Shown here piece after piece: positions 1-8,225 of a DNA stretch of 31,838 bases. Positions within the stretch are counted from its first letter, which is position 1. Each line of letters opens with the position of its first letter. Source of the DNA: JBDUDK01 sp040002995. GTDB lineage: Bacteria; Actinomycetota; Acidimicrobiia; Acidimicrobiales; Ilumatobacteraceae. The stretch spans positions 1 through 31,838 of the forward strand of contig JBDUDK010000015.1 of assembly GCA_040002995.1 (NCBI GenBank). The letters are read 5' to 3'. The translations under genes and the position numbers were made by a program. The notes below the pieces were generated by a model. It saw only the letters and a program-made list of their open reading frames with translations. It searched no databases and had not been told where the DNA came from.

Positions 1-6
1 AGCCCG

Positions 7-12
7 TAGCCT
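7..12 (+). promoter_or_regulatory. -10 hexamer of the aminotransferase gene
   Basis: TAGCCT lies 8 bases before the GTG at 21, with no Shine-Dalgarno sequence between. This is the window-wide TANNNT arrangement that predicts a transcript starting at or next to the start codon. The region upstream is cut off by the window edge, so no -35 can be judged. Confidence 0.5.
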
Positions 13-20
13 CGGTCGCC

Positions 21-1334
21 GTGGCCAAGACGCATCTCTTCGCGAACGTCGCCGGAGAGGTTCTGCCCACCGTTGCCCATGGCGAGGGCGTCTGGCTGGT
101 CGATACCGAAGGTCGTCGCTATCTCGACGGTTGCTCGGGAGCCATGACCGCGAACATTGGTCACGGCAACGTCGAGATCGCGGAGGCGATCGCCACGCAG
201 GCCCGCACGATCGCGTTCACCGCGCGGAGCTTCTTCACGAGCGAGCCGGCCGAGGAACTCGCCGCGTTACTTGCCGCGCGCGCCCCCGAAGGGCTCGACC
301 GCGTGTTCTTCGTGAGCTCTGGGTCTGAGGCAGTGGAGACGGCAAGCAAGCTGGCGCTGCAGTACTGGCGCGAGAGGGGACGCCCCGACAAGACCGAGCT
401 CATCAGCCGGCACACGAGCTACCACGGCTCCACGATGGGTGCGCTGTCATTGTCAGGCCATCCGGTGCGACGCCGCGCGTGGAGCGAGGTTGTTCGTCCG
501 TATCCGCGCGTCGCCGCGCCGTCGTGTTACCGATGTCCCTTCGACCTGACGTTCCCTACGTGTGAGCTGGCCTGCGCCAACGACGTCGAGCGAGCATTTC
601 GAGAAGTCGGGCCGGATCGCGTGGCGGCCGTGGTGGTTGAGCCGATCGTCGGCGCCGCCGGGGGCGCCATCAACCCACCGGACGGCTACTACGAACGCGT
701 CGCCGAGCTCTGCCGGGCGAACGATGTGTTGCTCATCGCCGACGAGGTGTTGACGGGCGTACACCGCACCGGCCCGTTCCTCGCGCTCAGCCATTGGGGC
801 GTATCGGCTGATCTCGTTGCGCTGGGGAAAGGCCTCGCGGCCGGCTATACGCCGCTCTCGGCGGTGCTTATCTCCGACCGGGTCGCCGACACCATCACCA
901 GCGGGTCGGGCGTCTTCGTGCACGGTCACACGCACGCGTCCAACCCACTGTCAGCGGCGACCGGATTGGCGGTCCTGCGCTGGTGCGACGCCAACGGCGT
1001 CTTCGAGCGGGTTCCGGTGCGCGGCGCGCAGCTCGGCGCCGCGCTCAGTGAGCTGCGCCAACGCCACCGCATCGTCGGTGATGTGCGAGGCAGGGGACTG
1101 TTATGGGGCCTGGAACTCGTGGCCGATAGGGATACGAAGGTTCGCGTTCCGGGCGGCGCGGCGGCGGCCGTCGACTGCGCCCGCCGTCAGGGTCTGCTGA
1201 TCTACCCCGCCGGAGACGGGACGCTCGACGCCTTCCTGGTGGCCCCGCCCCTCACGATTTCGGCCAGCGAAATCGATGAACTCTCCCACCGGCTCGACTC
1301 GACCCTTGAAGACCTTGCCGCAAAAAGCCAGTGA
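21..1334 (+). CDS. Class-III PLP-dependent aminotransferase
   Basis: A 437-residue fold-type I (class III, omega-type) transaminase that moves an amino group between an amine or omega-amino acid and a keto acid. Visible signatures are the phosphate-binding SGSEA stretch (100-104), the cofactor Asp in ADEV (D241) and the Schiff-base lysine in ALGKG (K270). Length matches the family. Four cysteines (C169, C172, C181, C185) sit in a short CYRCPF...CELAC segment, which I recall from one subgroup of these enzymes. The GTG start follows a -10 hexamer by 8 bases. No pathway partner is adjacent, so the substrate (beta-alanine, GABA, diamine or another) is unknown. The gene ends in a strong hairpin that includes its stop codon, so it is probably the last gene of its unit. 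Confidence 0.9.
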   Translation: MAKTHLFANVAGEVLPTVAHGEGVWLVDTEGRRYLDGCSGAMTANIGHGNVEIAEAIATQARTIAFTARSFFTSEPAEELAALLAARAPEGLDRVFFVSSGSEAVETASKLALQYWRERGRPDKTELISRHTSYHGSTMGALSLSGHPVRRRAWSEVVRPYPRVAAPSCYRCPFDLTFPTCELACANDVERAFREVGPDRVAAVVVEPIVGAAGGAINPPDGYYERVAELCRANDVLLIADEVLTGVHRTGPFLALSHWGVSADLVALGKGLAAGYTPLSAVLISDRVADTITSGSGVFVHGHTHASNPLSAATGLAVLRWCDANGVFERVPVRGAQLGAALSELRQRHRIVGDVRGRGLLWGLELVADRDTKVRVPGGAAAAVDCARRQGLLIYPAGDGTLDAFLVAPPLTISASEIDELSHRLDSTLEDLAAKSQ

Positions 1335-1360
1335 CCCGGGTCAAAAGCCCGGGTCACTGG
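1328..1360 (+). terminator. Hairpin terminator after the aminotransferase
   Basis: A perfect 13-base inverted repeat (arms 1328-1340 and 1348-1360, loop of 7) begins inside the last codons and contains the TGA stop in its left arm. No U-tract follows (the next bases are aaacacg), so it resembles the U-poor hairpins common in actinobacteria. The roughly 265 bases from here to 1626 hold no convincing gene. Confidence 0.7.
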
Positions 1361-1613
1361 AAACACGTTGTGGTTGGCTTCTCAGCCGATCTTGCCAGTG
1401 CGCATTGGTCCTGACCTCCTGCCGTGCAAGGCTCCCCGTACGTAGGGGCCTGGTGGGAACGTAGGGAAGGCACCCGAACAGCTCCGAGAACCTTTCGCGG
1501 ATTTCTCTCACCGTGTTTTGCCTACTACGACGCGCGAGATTGATCGCTACGTTTCGTGATGTTCAGGTGGGTGCTCGGTGGTGAGATCGCTCCGAGCGGC
1601 GGGACCGCCGCAC

Positions 1614-1619
1614 TACGGT
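1614..1619 (+). promoter_or_regulatory. -10 hexamer of the MFS gene
   Basis: TACGGT ends 7 bases before the GTG at 1627. The ten bases CACTACGGTG here are repeated exactly at the pimA promoter (8209-8218). The hexamer overlaps the more upstream GTG at 1618, which argues that 1627 is the true start. Confidence 0.5.
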
Positions 1620-1626
1620 GCCCCTC

Positions 1627-2838
1627 GTGGCCTCGAGGGGGACCCTGCGCGTAGTCCGCGAACCGATCGTTCGACTGCTGCTCGGCGCCCAACTTTTGTC
1701 GGAACTCGGTGACTGGGCGGCACGGGGCGCCCTCCAGGTGCTCGTCTTCGAACGGACCCACTCGCCGGCGTGGTCGGCCGCTGTCGTCGCCGCGAGCCTG
1801 GCCCCTTGGGTAGGTCCCGGCCAGGTTCTCGCAGCGTTCGTCGAACGGCTCGACAAGAGGCGCGTCATGGTGGTGAGCGACCTGGCGCGGGCCCTCCTGT
1901 TCGCCGCGGTGTTGATCGACATGCCCGTATCTCTGCTGATCGTGGCCCTCGTGGTGGCCGGCCTCGCGACGCCCATCTTCGAAGCCAACCGCTCGGTGCT
2001 GATGCGTCGCTACACACCAGACGAGCTGTATCCCGCCGCACTCGGGCTGGCGAACGCTGTTGTTCAGATCTCCCTCGTCGTGGGCTACGTCGCCGGGGGC
2101 TGGGCGGTCACCGTCGTCGGCGCACGCGGCGCCGTGCTCGCGAACGCTGCGAGCTTCCTGACGTCGGCTCTGCTCCTGCTCGGGTTGCCATCAGGGGGAG
2201 AAATCGCGATAGCCGGTCGTCAGGCGCTCACCGGTGCCTTCCGGGTCCTGCGGGGGGACGACGTCTTGCGCTGGACGATGATGCTGCTTTTGATCTCCGC
2301 CGCGAGCACGGTGGCGGTCGAGGCGATTGTCACGCCGTACGTGCTCGACTATCTCGGTGAGCCGACCAAGTGGGTCGGCGTCAGCCTGGCCGCGGTTCCG
2401 CTGGGCACGCTCGTGGCGAGCACGGTCACGCCCTTTGGTACAGGCATGCGGCGACAACTTCTTCGCGGGGCGTGGGTCTCCTTTGGCGCGGCCACGCTCG
2501 GGTTCGTGTTGTTCCTGCTCGATCCCCATGAGCCGTTGGTTTTGGTCGCGTGTGCCGCCGCCGGCGCGGTCCTGGGCAGTCTCGTGGCCTGTAACACCGC
2601 GCTCGGAACGCGGATCCCGCGCGAGGTGCAGGGCACGGCATTTTCGATCATTCAGGGCACGCTGATGGGCGTCCAGGGGCTGAGCGCGCTCGCCGCCGGG
2701 GTCGTGGCCAGTTGGCTCGATGAGCGCGTCGTATCCGTGTCGGCGATGGCGATCGCGATGGTGGCGAGTGCCGCACTACTGGTGGCGCGGCCTGCGAGTC
2801 GCGCGTTTCGCACGCCGCCGACACTCAGCCCTGCGTGA
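1627..2838 (+). CDS. Major facilitator superfamily transporter
   Basis: About 403 residues with roughly a dozen hydrophobic segments and a basic loop after the second helix (EALVERLDKRRVMV-like, here VERLDKRRVMV), as in MFS exporters. The nearest relatives by eye are MFS_3-type permeases of the MdfA/enterobactin-exporter group, which have the ANRSVLMRRYTPDEL type of motif in the cytoplasmic region after helix 4. The predicted role is proton-driven export of a small molecule of unknown identity, in the cytoplasmic membrane. GTG 1627 was chosen over GTG 1618 because a -10 hexamer covers the latter and no Shine-Dalgarno supports either. The 3' end overlaps the convergent c-di-GMP gene by 14 bases, so antisense pairing of the two mRNA ends is possible. 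Confidence 0.85.
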   Translation: MASRGTLRVVREPIVRLLLGAQLLSELGDWAARGALQVLVFERTHSPAWSAAVVAASLAPWVGPGQVLAAFVERLDKRRVMVVSDLARALLFAAVLIDMPVSLLIVALVVAGLATPIFEANRSVLMRRYTPDELYPAALGLANAVVQISLVVGYVAGGWAVTVVGARGAVLANAASFLTSALLLLGLPSGGEIAIAGRQALTGAFRVLRGDDVLRWTMMLLLISAASTVAVEAIVTPYVLDYLGEPTKWVGVSLAAVPLGTLVASTVTPFGTGMRRQLLRGAWVSFGAATLGFVLFLLDPHEPLVLVACAAAGAVLGSLVACNTALGTRIPREVQGTAFSIIQGTLMGVQGLSALAAGVVASWLDERVVSVSAMAIAMVASAALLVARPASRAFRTPPTLSPA

Positions 2839-5206
2839 CGAGCAGGGAACTCTTGCGGGACAGCAGGTACGCGACCTCGTCGGGCAGCACGGGCTTGGAG
2901 TACAGGTAACCCTGAGCCTCATCGCAGTCGTAGCGGCGAAGGAACGCCTCTTGCTCCGCGGTCTCGACGCCTTCGGCGATGACTTCCATGTTCAGGGCGC
3001 GGGCGATCCCGATGAACGCGGCGATCAGGGGGGCCGGCCCGTGCGCGCTGGTGACCTGACGGATGAAGCCTCGGTCGATCTTCAAACGGTCGACGGTGAA
3101 CTGCTGGAGCTGCGCGAGCGACGAATAACCGGTGCCGAAGTCGTCGACCGCGAGGCGAGCTCCGATACGCCGGAGCTTCTCGAGGATCGCACTGGTTTCG
3201 GGAGAGCCGCGCAGCGCCACGCGCTCGGTGATCTCGATCTCGAGACGGCTCGGGTCTATCCCCGTGCGCTCGAGTGCGGAGACGACCTGGTCGACGATGC
3301 GGTCGTCGTTGAAGTTCCGGCCCGACTGGTTGACGGCCATATGGAGAGGCGGCAGGCCCGCCTCGTCCCACGTGCGCAGCTGGGCGAGCGCGGTGCGCAG
3401 CACCCACGCATCCAGCTCGCCGATGAGGCCGCTCTCTTCTGCGATCGGGATGAAGTCGTCGGGCGGAATGATGCCGAGGATCGGATGGCGCCAGCGCACC
3501 AAGGCTTCGACACCGACCATGGCTCCGGAGCGCAGATTGATCTGGGGTTGGTAGAGGATGTAGAGCTCTTGATTGCGCAGCGCGGCATGGAGCTCGCTCT
3601 CCCGCGACAACCGAGCGAGGGCCTGCTCGTTCATGTCGGGCGAGTAGAACCGTTTGGAGTCTCCGCCCTCCGCCTTGGCCTGATGCATCGCAGAGTCGGC
3701 ATTGCGCAGAAGCTCGCTCGCGGTCAAGCCGTGCACCGGCCCAATAGCGATGCCGACACTCGCGGTTAGGAAAGCCTCCTGGGTGTCGCACGGGAAGGGA
3801 CGGCGCAGCACCTCGAGGAGCCGGTCCGCCGTGACGCCAACCGTGTCGGGTGAACCCGCCCCGGGGAGGAGAACGTTGAAGTGGTCTCCACTCATTCGTG
3901 CCAGCGTGTCGACCTCACGAACAGATTCGGCGAGCCGCCGCCCCGCTTCGACGAGCACCTCATTCCCCGTCTCGTGACCGAAGCTCTCGTTCACCTTCTT
4001 GAAGCCGTCGAGGTCGATGGCGAGCACCGCGACCGATTCCCGGTCTCGCTGCGCCCGTTGCACCGCTTGGCGGGCGCGGTCATCGAATAGGAGTTGGTTC
4101 GACAGGCCGGTCAACTGGTCGTGGAGACCCTGGTGGCGGATCTGGTCGACCAGATCGGCGTTGTCGAGTGCGGACCCGGCAATGGCGGCCACGCCTTGAA
4201 GCACCTGCTCGTCGGCCTCGCCGAAGGGCTCATTGCCGATTCGGTCCGCGACCACCAGCCACAAATCGCCGCCGTCGCGGCGGCCGAGCGGTACACCGAT
4301 TTCGTCGGTCGATGGTGGCCTCGTTGCTATCCACGCTCGCCGGCACCGCACGAGCGTCCGCGCAGACTTTTCGAGGGCGCGCAGCACCTCGTCGGTCTCG
4401 ATGCTCGCGTGCGCGGCCATCGCCGTATCGAGCAGGTCGGTCAACCGGGCACGGTCGGCCTTGGCCCGGAGGTGCTCGCTTAGAACGAGATACATGAGCC
4501 CGAGCGGAAGCACGGTGAGCGCTGGCGACCACCACGCGACCTGCGATGCCAGACCGGCGACGATTCCCAGCGAGACGGCACCCGCAAGAGCCAGCACCTG
4601 AAAGCGCAAGTTGTCGAACAGGATGGCGCGGTACTGGGCCTTCGTGACGAGAAAGAACGCGGTGCCGACGATCAATCGACAGGTCACGACATACGAAAGC
4701 GTTGCGAGCACGCCGGCCAGCGTGGTCCGCGCGATTCCCGCGCCGGACGGCGCGATCAGATGAAAGACCTCGACCGCGGCCGCCGCGCCCATGACTTGCG
4801 TGCTGATGTTGATAACGGCCTTCGCGGGAGCTACACGACGGATGAGTTCGCCGACGGCCGAGCCGAGAACAGCGGCGGCGAACGCACCACCCGAGGGGAG
4901 AACGAGGAGCGCGTAAACGAGAAATGCTTCGTCGAGAAAGAAGCTTTCACTGCCGTCGTTGTCACGGGGCACCCGCAGCGGGTAACTGTCGCCGACGGCG
5001 ATCAGGATGATGATCGCGAGGAACTCCGGACCGCGGCCAAGTCCGGCCGGCGTCCAGAACTGCGTCGAAAGAACGAGGACGACAGACGCGACCAAACCTG
5101 ACGCGGCCGCGAAGCGCGGCCATGACCAGCCTCTCGGCTGGTCTGAGAGCTCGGGCGTCGGGCCTTGCTCCGAGTCAGTGGGAGCCGTCACCCCGCCGCT
5201 CCCCAT
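2825..5206 (-). CDS. Membrane GAF-GGDEF-EAL protein, probable c-di-GMP phosphodiesterase
   Basis: A 793-residue membrane signalling protein. Residues ~30-245 form about seven membrane helices (a MASE-like sensor), ~255-350 a GAF-like domain, ~358-525 a GGDEF domain and ~535-790 an EAL domain. The GGDEF signature reads SGDHF (439-443): the first Gly and the catalytic Glu are lost, so cyclase activity is unlikely. The EAL domain keeps its key residues: EAL at 567-569, N626, the ITER glutamate, DDFGTG (D688, D689), K709 and the AEGVET glutamate. The expected role is hydrolysis of c-di-GMP, with the GGDEF domain possibly a GTP-binding regulator. It lies 93 bases downstream of the deacetylase gene on the same strand; no clear TANNNT element or Shine-Dalgarno precedes its ATG. 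Confidence 0.9.
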   Translation of the reverse strand: MGSGGVTAPTDSEQGPTPELSDQPRGWSWPRFAAASGLVASVVLVLSTQFWTPAGLGRGPEFLAIIILIAVGDSYPLRVPRDNDGSESFFLDEAFLVYALLVLPSGGAFAAAVLGSAVGELIRRVAPAKAVINISTQVMGAAAAVEVFHLIAPSGAGIARTTLAGVLATLSYVVTCRLIVGTAFFLVTKAQYRAILFDNLRFQVLALAGAVSLGIVAGLASQVAWWSPALTVLPLGLMYLVLSEHLRAKADRARLTDLLDTAMAAHASIETDEVLRALEKSARTLVRCRRAWIATRPPSTDEIGVPLGRRDGGDLWLVVADRIGNEPFGEADEQVLQGVAAIAGSALDNADLVDQIRHQGLHDQLTGLSNQLLFDDRARQAVQRAQRDRESVAVLAIDLDGFKKVNESFGHETGNEVLVEAGRRLAESVREVDTLARMSGDHFNVLLPGAGSPDTVGVTADRLLEVLRRPFPCDTQEAFLTASVGIAIGPVHGLTASELLRNADSAMHQAKAEGGDSKRFYSPDMNEQALARLSRESELHAALRNQELYILYQPQINLRSGAMVGVEALVRWRHPILGIIPPDDFIPIAEESGLIGELDAWVLRTALAQLRTWDEAGLPPLHMAVNQSGRNFNDDRIVDQVVSALERTGIDPSRLEIEITERVALRGSPETSAILEKLRRIGARLAVDDFGTGYSSLAQLQQFTVDRLKIDRGFIRQVTSAHGPAPLIAAFIGIARALNMEVIAEGVETAEQEAFLRRYDCDEAQGYLYSKPVLPDEVAYLLSRKSSLLVTQG

Positions 5207-5299
5207 GTGGTTTGTGCACGGGGAATCGTCGGCCGGGGGGCCGATAACTTGAGTTCAACTTGACCACTCGTAGTGGCTAAAACCAGCTAGAAGCTCGAC

Positions 5300-6355
5300 T
5301 CAGGCGGGAAGACCCGCTGCCCCTCTCAGCCACGACCGCACGTTCTGGCCGAGGGCGGGAACGAAGTAGCCGCCCTCCTGCACGATGAGCATGGGGCGGC
5401 CGAGGGCGGCCACGGCGGCGCCGGCCGCCGGGTAGCTGTCCCGGGTGAGCGCGAAGTCGCCGATCGGGTCCTGGCCGTAGGTGTCGACGCCCAGCGAGAC
5501 GACGACGAGCGCGGGGTCGAAGCGGTCGACGGCGTCGAGCGCTCGCTCGAGCTCGGTCAGGAAGCGCTCGTCGTCGCATTTCTCGGGCAGGGGTAGGTTG
5601 AGGTTGGTGCCCAACCCCTTCCCGGCACCCATCTCGTCGGCAAAGCCCACGAAGTACGGGTAGGCCCGGTCAGGGTCGCCGTGTAGCGACACGTACTGGA
5701 CGTCGGGCCGGTTGTAGAAGATCTGCTGAATGCCGTTGCCGTGGTGGTAGTCGACATCGAGCACCGTGACTTTGACCCCGCGCTCGCGCACCGTCCACTC
5801 CGCGGCGATCGCGGCGTTGTTGAAGAAGCAGTAGCCGCCGAAGGCGGCACGCGGCGCATGGTGGCCTGGTGGGCGGCACAGTGCGTAGGCGCTCGGCGCG
5901 CCTCCGTCGACCACCAACGATGCGGCAGTGAGAGCGACGTCGACCGCGGCACGCGCCGCCGCGTATGTGCCCTCGACAAGGGGGGTTGCCGTGTCCCAGC
6001 TCCAGTAGCCGATGCGTCCCTTGCCCGTGGCCGGAGCGCGCCCGGGCTGCATGCCCTCGCGGAGCGCTGGGTGGAGATAGCTGTCAGGGAAGGCTTCCCG
6101 CTCGTCGGGGGCCTCGGCATGGAAGTCGCGCCAGGCGACTTCGAGGTACGCGACCAGGTCGGGATCGTGGACGGCGAGAATCGGGTCGAGGCCGTGATCG
6201 GTGGGTCCGACGATTGTGAAGTCGTCGTCGGCGACGAGGGCCGACCGGATCTCCTCGGCGCGGATGGGTAGTTCGTACAGACCCACTCGTTGGCCGAAGT
6301 TCGCTTCGTGTTCCGCGTCGTGTCGGGCGTGCTCGGGCGAGTAGACGACCTGCAT
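5300..6355 (-). CDS. HDAC-superfamily deacetylase, acetylpolyamine amidohydrolase type
   Basis: A 351-residue zinc amidohydrolase of the histone deacetylase/AcuC/AphA superfamily. The catalytic set is complete: the tandem histidines in RPPGHH (H165, H166), zinc ligands D202 and H204 in VDYHHGNG, the third zinc ligand D291 in LGVDTYG, and the transition-state tyrosine in EGGY (Y330). Bacterial relatives with the YSPEH start and the GGYCFFNN motif remove acetyl groups from acetylpolyamines or other small acetylated amines, or from proteins such as acetyl-CoA synthetase; the substrate here is inferred, not shown. It sits 29 bases after the SDR gene but has its own -10 hexamer directly before the ATG, so it can be transcribed alone. 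Confidence 0.88.
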   Translation of the reverse strand: MQVVYSPEHARHDAEHEANFGQRVGLYELPIRAEEIRSALVADDDFTIVGPTDHGLDPILAVHDPDLVAYLEVAWRDFHAEAPDEREAFPDSYLHPALREGMQPGRAPATGKGRIGYWSWDTATPLVEGTYAAARAAVDVALTAASLVVDGGAPSAYALCRPPGHHAPRAAFGGYCFFNNAAIAAEWTVRERGVKVTVLDVDYHHGNGIQQIFYNRPDVQYVSLHGDPDRAYPYFVGFADEMGAGKGLGTNLNLPLPEKCDDERFLTELERALDAVDRFDPALVVVSLGVDTYGQDPIGDFALTRDSYPAAGAAVAALGRPMLIVQEGGYFVPALGQNVRSWLRGAAGLPA

Positions 6356-6361
6356 GCCGAG

Positions 6362-6367
6362 ACGTTA
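6362..6367 (-). promoter_or_regulatory. -10 hexamer of the deacetylase gene
   Basis: On the minus strand TAACGT ends 6 bases before the ATG at 6355, inside the short gap between the SDR stop and this start. It predicts a leaderless message for the deacetylase even though it lies in what looks like an operon. Confidence 0.5.
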
Positions 6368-6384
6368 ACCCTCGCCCGGCGGGC

Positions 6385-7251
6385 TCAAACGAGCGCCAGC
6401 AGCTCCTCGCTGATCTCCCAGAGCCGGCTCGCTGCCTCCCGGTCGCGCGCGTGCGAAGACGGCACTCTCGGACGGCGGTTCACGTAGTAGCCGCCGCTTT
6501 GCCCCTCGACCTCGGAGGACGACGCCAGATACGTGGTGGTGGACGCGCCCCGCTCGGCGGTGGCGAGGATCGATCGAAGCGGCGCGTAGAGCGCGGCCAC
6601 GATGCCGTGGAGATCACGGTTCTGACCGAACTCGGTGCGAACGGTTCCGGGATGCAGGCATGTGGCCACGACGCCGGTGCCCTCGAGACGGCGGCTCAGC
6701 TCGACAGTGAACGAGATGTTCGCCAACTTCGAGGTGCCGTACGCGTTCCAGACGCTGTAGCGGCGAGTGTGCATGAGGTCATCGAACGGGAGTCCGCGCC
6801 ACGCGAACCGGTGAGCCTCCGATGACACGGTGACGACACGGGAGGGCGTTGAACAACGCAATCGATCGAGAAGTCGGTGGGTAAGGAGGAAATGGCCGAG
6901 GTGGTTCACCCCGAATGTCATTTCGAAACCTTGGGCCGTCTCTTCACGGCGGTCGAGGATGAGCCCGGCGTTGTTCACCAACACATCGATGCGAGGCCAG
7001 CGCGCGAGCAACTGTTCAGCACAGCGGTCGATCGACGCGGTATCGGCGAGATCGAGGTCGACAAGTTCGAGCAATGCCTCCGGCTGCGCGGCGCGGAGCT
7101 CGGTGAGCGCCGCTTCGCCCTTCGCACGGTTGCGCGCGGTCAGCACCACCGCGGCACCGAGCGCGGCGAGCTGGCCGGCCGCGGCCTTCCCGATGCCCGC
7201 ATTTGCGCCCGTGATAACGATCGTTTTGCCGGCCATTGGGCGTGGGGTCAC
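6385..7251 (-). CDS. Short-chain dehydrogenase/reductase
   Basis: A classical SDR of about 283-288 residues. Counting from the internal ATG at 7236, it shows the nucleotide-binding TGANAGIG at 10-16, NNAG at 88-91, the catalytic serine in TVSSE (S139) and YxxxK (Y166, K170). The overall pattern resembles the retinol-dehydrogenase/WWOX-like oxidoreductases of actinobacteria; substrate and cofactor preference are not determinable. I start it at GTG 7251, which overlaps the upstream LLM stop as GTGA and has GAGG 7 bases before it, rather than at the ATG 7236, which has no ribosome-binding site. The coupling implies that it is co-translated with the LLM-class oxidoreductase, so the two may act on related substrates. 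Confidence 0.88.
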   Translation of the reverse strand: MTPRPMAGKTIVITGANAGIGKAAAGQLAALGAAVVLTARNRAKGEAALTELRAAQPEALLELVDLDLADTASIDRCAEQLLARWPRIDVLVNNAGLILDRREETAQGFEMTFGVNHLGHFLLTHRLLDRLRCSTPSRVVTVSSEAHRFAWRGLPFDDLMHTRRYSVWNAYGTSKLANISFTVELSRRLEGTGVVATCLHPGTVRTEFGQNRDLHGIVAALYAPLRSILATAERGASTTTYLASSSEVEGQSGGYYVNRRPRVPSSHARDREAASRLWEISEELLALV

Positions 7252-8156
7252 GCGAACGCCTCGAACAGCTCGCCGATCGCCTTCAACTGTCCACCGCTCG
7301 TGGACGACATCGTCGCGATTGGGGTCGTGACGCCCGCGTCGCGCCACGCATCGAGGCCGTCGCGGACTTCGGCTGCTGTGCCCCCGAGTGTGCAGTCGGC
7401 GAGCCAGCGGTCGCTCATCAAGGCGGAAACCTCGTCGCGGCGGCCCTCGGCGATTGCCTTCTCGATGGCGTCCATCTCTTCTACGTAGCCCGCTTGTTTC
7501 CAATAGTTGCGGTAGTTCGGCAAAGAGACATAGCCCGTCAACGTGCGCCGATTGATCGCGTCGGCCGCGGCCCGGTCGTCACTGATAACGGTGGGGATCA
7601 TGTTGGCCACCATGAATCCGTTGCTGCGCCGGTCGGCCGGGATGCGACGAAGCTGGTTCGCCATCGCCGAGCGTGACGCGTTGGCCCAGATCGCACCGTC
7701 AGCGACTTCAACCGCGAGGTCGAGCATCTTGTCGCGGAGGGTCGCCAGCACGATCGGCGGGAGCGGGCCCGACTGCTTTTCGGCGGCATGGAGTGCGGAC
7801 ACATAGGCCCGCGTGTCGGCGAGCGGCTTACCGACACCAATGCCGAGTCGCTGATGAACCGGGCCATGGCTGACGCCGATGCCGAGCGAGAAGCGAGCGC
7901 CGCTGATCTCGTGGAGGTATCCCGCAGAGTTGGCGAGCTCGGCCGCGTGCGAGAGGTAGATCGGTTGGATCGAGGTCCAGAACGGGATCGAGGAAGTGGC
8001 GTGGGCGAGCGAGACGCACAGGCTGATCGTCCCACCCAGGCTGGGGCACGCAATGCCCGCGAACCCGCGCCGCTCGAGCTCGGACGCGATGTCAACGATG
8101 GCGGCGCGCTTTCCGGGCGTGGCGACGAGCGAGACAGCGGGCTTCAGGTCGGTCAT
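7248..8156 (-). CDS. LLM-class (F420-dependent type) oxidoreductase
   Basis: A 302-residue protein of the luciferase-like monooxygenase superfamily (TIM barrel binding FMN or F420). Recognisable features are the FAGIACPSLGGT segment near the N-terminus, the conserved FSLGIGVSHGP turn (residues 89-99) and the later AVEVADGAIWAN segment (148-159), as in actinobacterial F420-dependent oxidoreductases of the mycobacterial TIGR03620/TIGR03857 kind. The exact subfamily and substrate are inferred at most. The first ATG follows a -10 hexamer by 6 bases; longer upstream reading in this frame has no family similarity and overlaps the divergent pimA gene. It is followed by an SDR through a GTGA overlap. 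Confidence 0.87.
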   Translation of the reverse strand: MTDLKPAVSLVATPGKRAAIVDIASELERRGFAGIACPSLGGTISLCVSLAHATSSIPFWTSIQPIYLSHAAELANSAGYLHEISGARFSLGIGVSHGPVHQRLGIGVGKPLADTRAYVSALHAAEKQSGPLPPIVLATLRDKMLDLAVEVADGAIWANASRSAMANQLRRIPADRRSNGFMVANMIPTVISDDRAAADAINRRTLTGYVSLPNYRNYWKQAGYVEEMDAIEKAIAEGRRDEVSALMSDRWLADCTLGGTAAEVRDGLDAWRDAGVTTPIATMSSTSGGQLKAIGELFEAFA

Positions 8157-8162
8157 GACCCG

Positions 8163-8168
8163 ACGGTA
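8163..8168 (-). promoter_or_regulatory. -10 hexamer of the LLM-SDR unit
   Basis: TACCGT on the minus strand ends 6 bases before the ATG at 8156. The sequence CACTACCGT differs in one base from the CACTACGGT at the divergent pimA promoter. The 69-base divergent spacer therefore carries two similar promoters back to back. Confidence 0.5.
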
Positions 8169-8210
8169 GTGCCCTGACCGCGCGTGGCCGAGGGCCGACG
8201 AACAGGCCAC

Positions 8211-8216
8211 TACGGT
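8211..8216 (+). promoter_or_regulatory. -10 hexamer of pimA
   Basis: TACGGT lies 9 bases before the ATG at 8226, with no Shine-Dalgarno sequence. It shares ten consecutive bases with the MFS promoter. Confidence 0.45.
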
Positions 8217-8225
8217 GAGCCCGCA

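Noticed and set aside
1618..1620. GTG 1618 as the MFS start
   Set aside because: It lies inside the TACGGT -10 hexamer; GTG 1627 fits the spacing seen at the other genes.
1659..1674. CGAAC-CGATC-GTTCGA, resembling a third SOS box near the MFS start
   Set aside because: The half-sites are separated by 5 bases rather than 4, so they fall off the LexA spacing, and the site lies inside the coding region away from the -10.
2720..3769. Long plus-strand reading frame opposite the GGDEF-EAL gene
   Set aside because: Its translation has no family features and mirrors the codon bias of the real minus-strand gene, which has clear GGDEF and EAL motifs.
5264..5276. Small inverted repeat (CCACT, loop of 3, AGTGG) after the deacetylase gene
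   Set aside because: A stem of only 5 bases with no U-tract is too weak to call a terminator.
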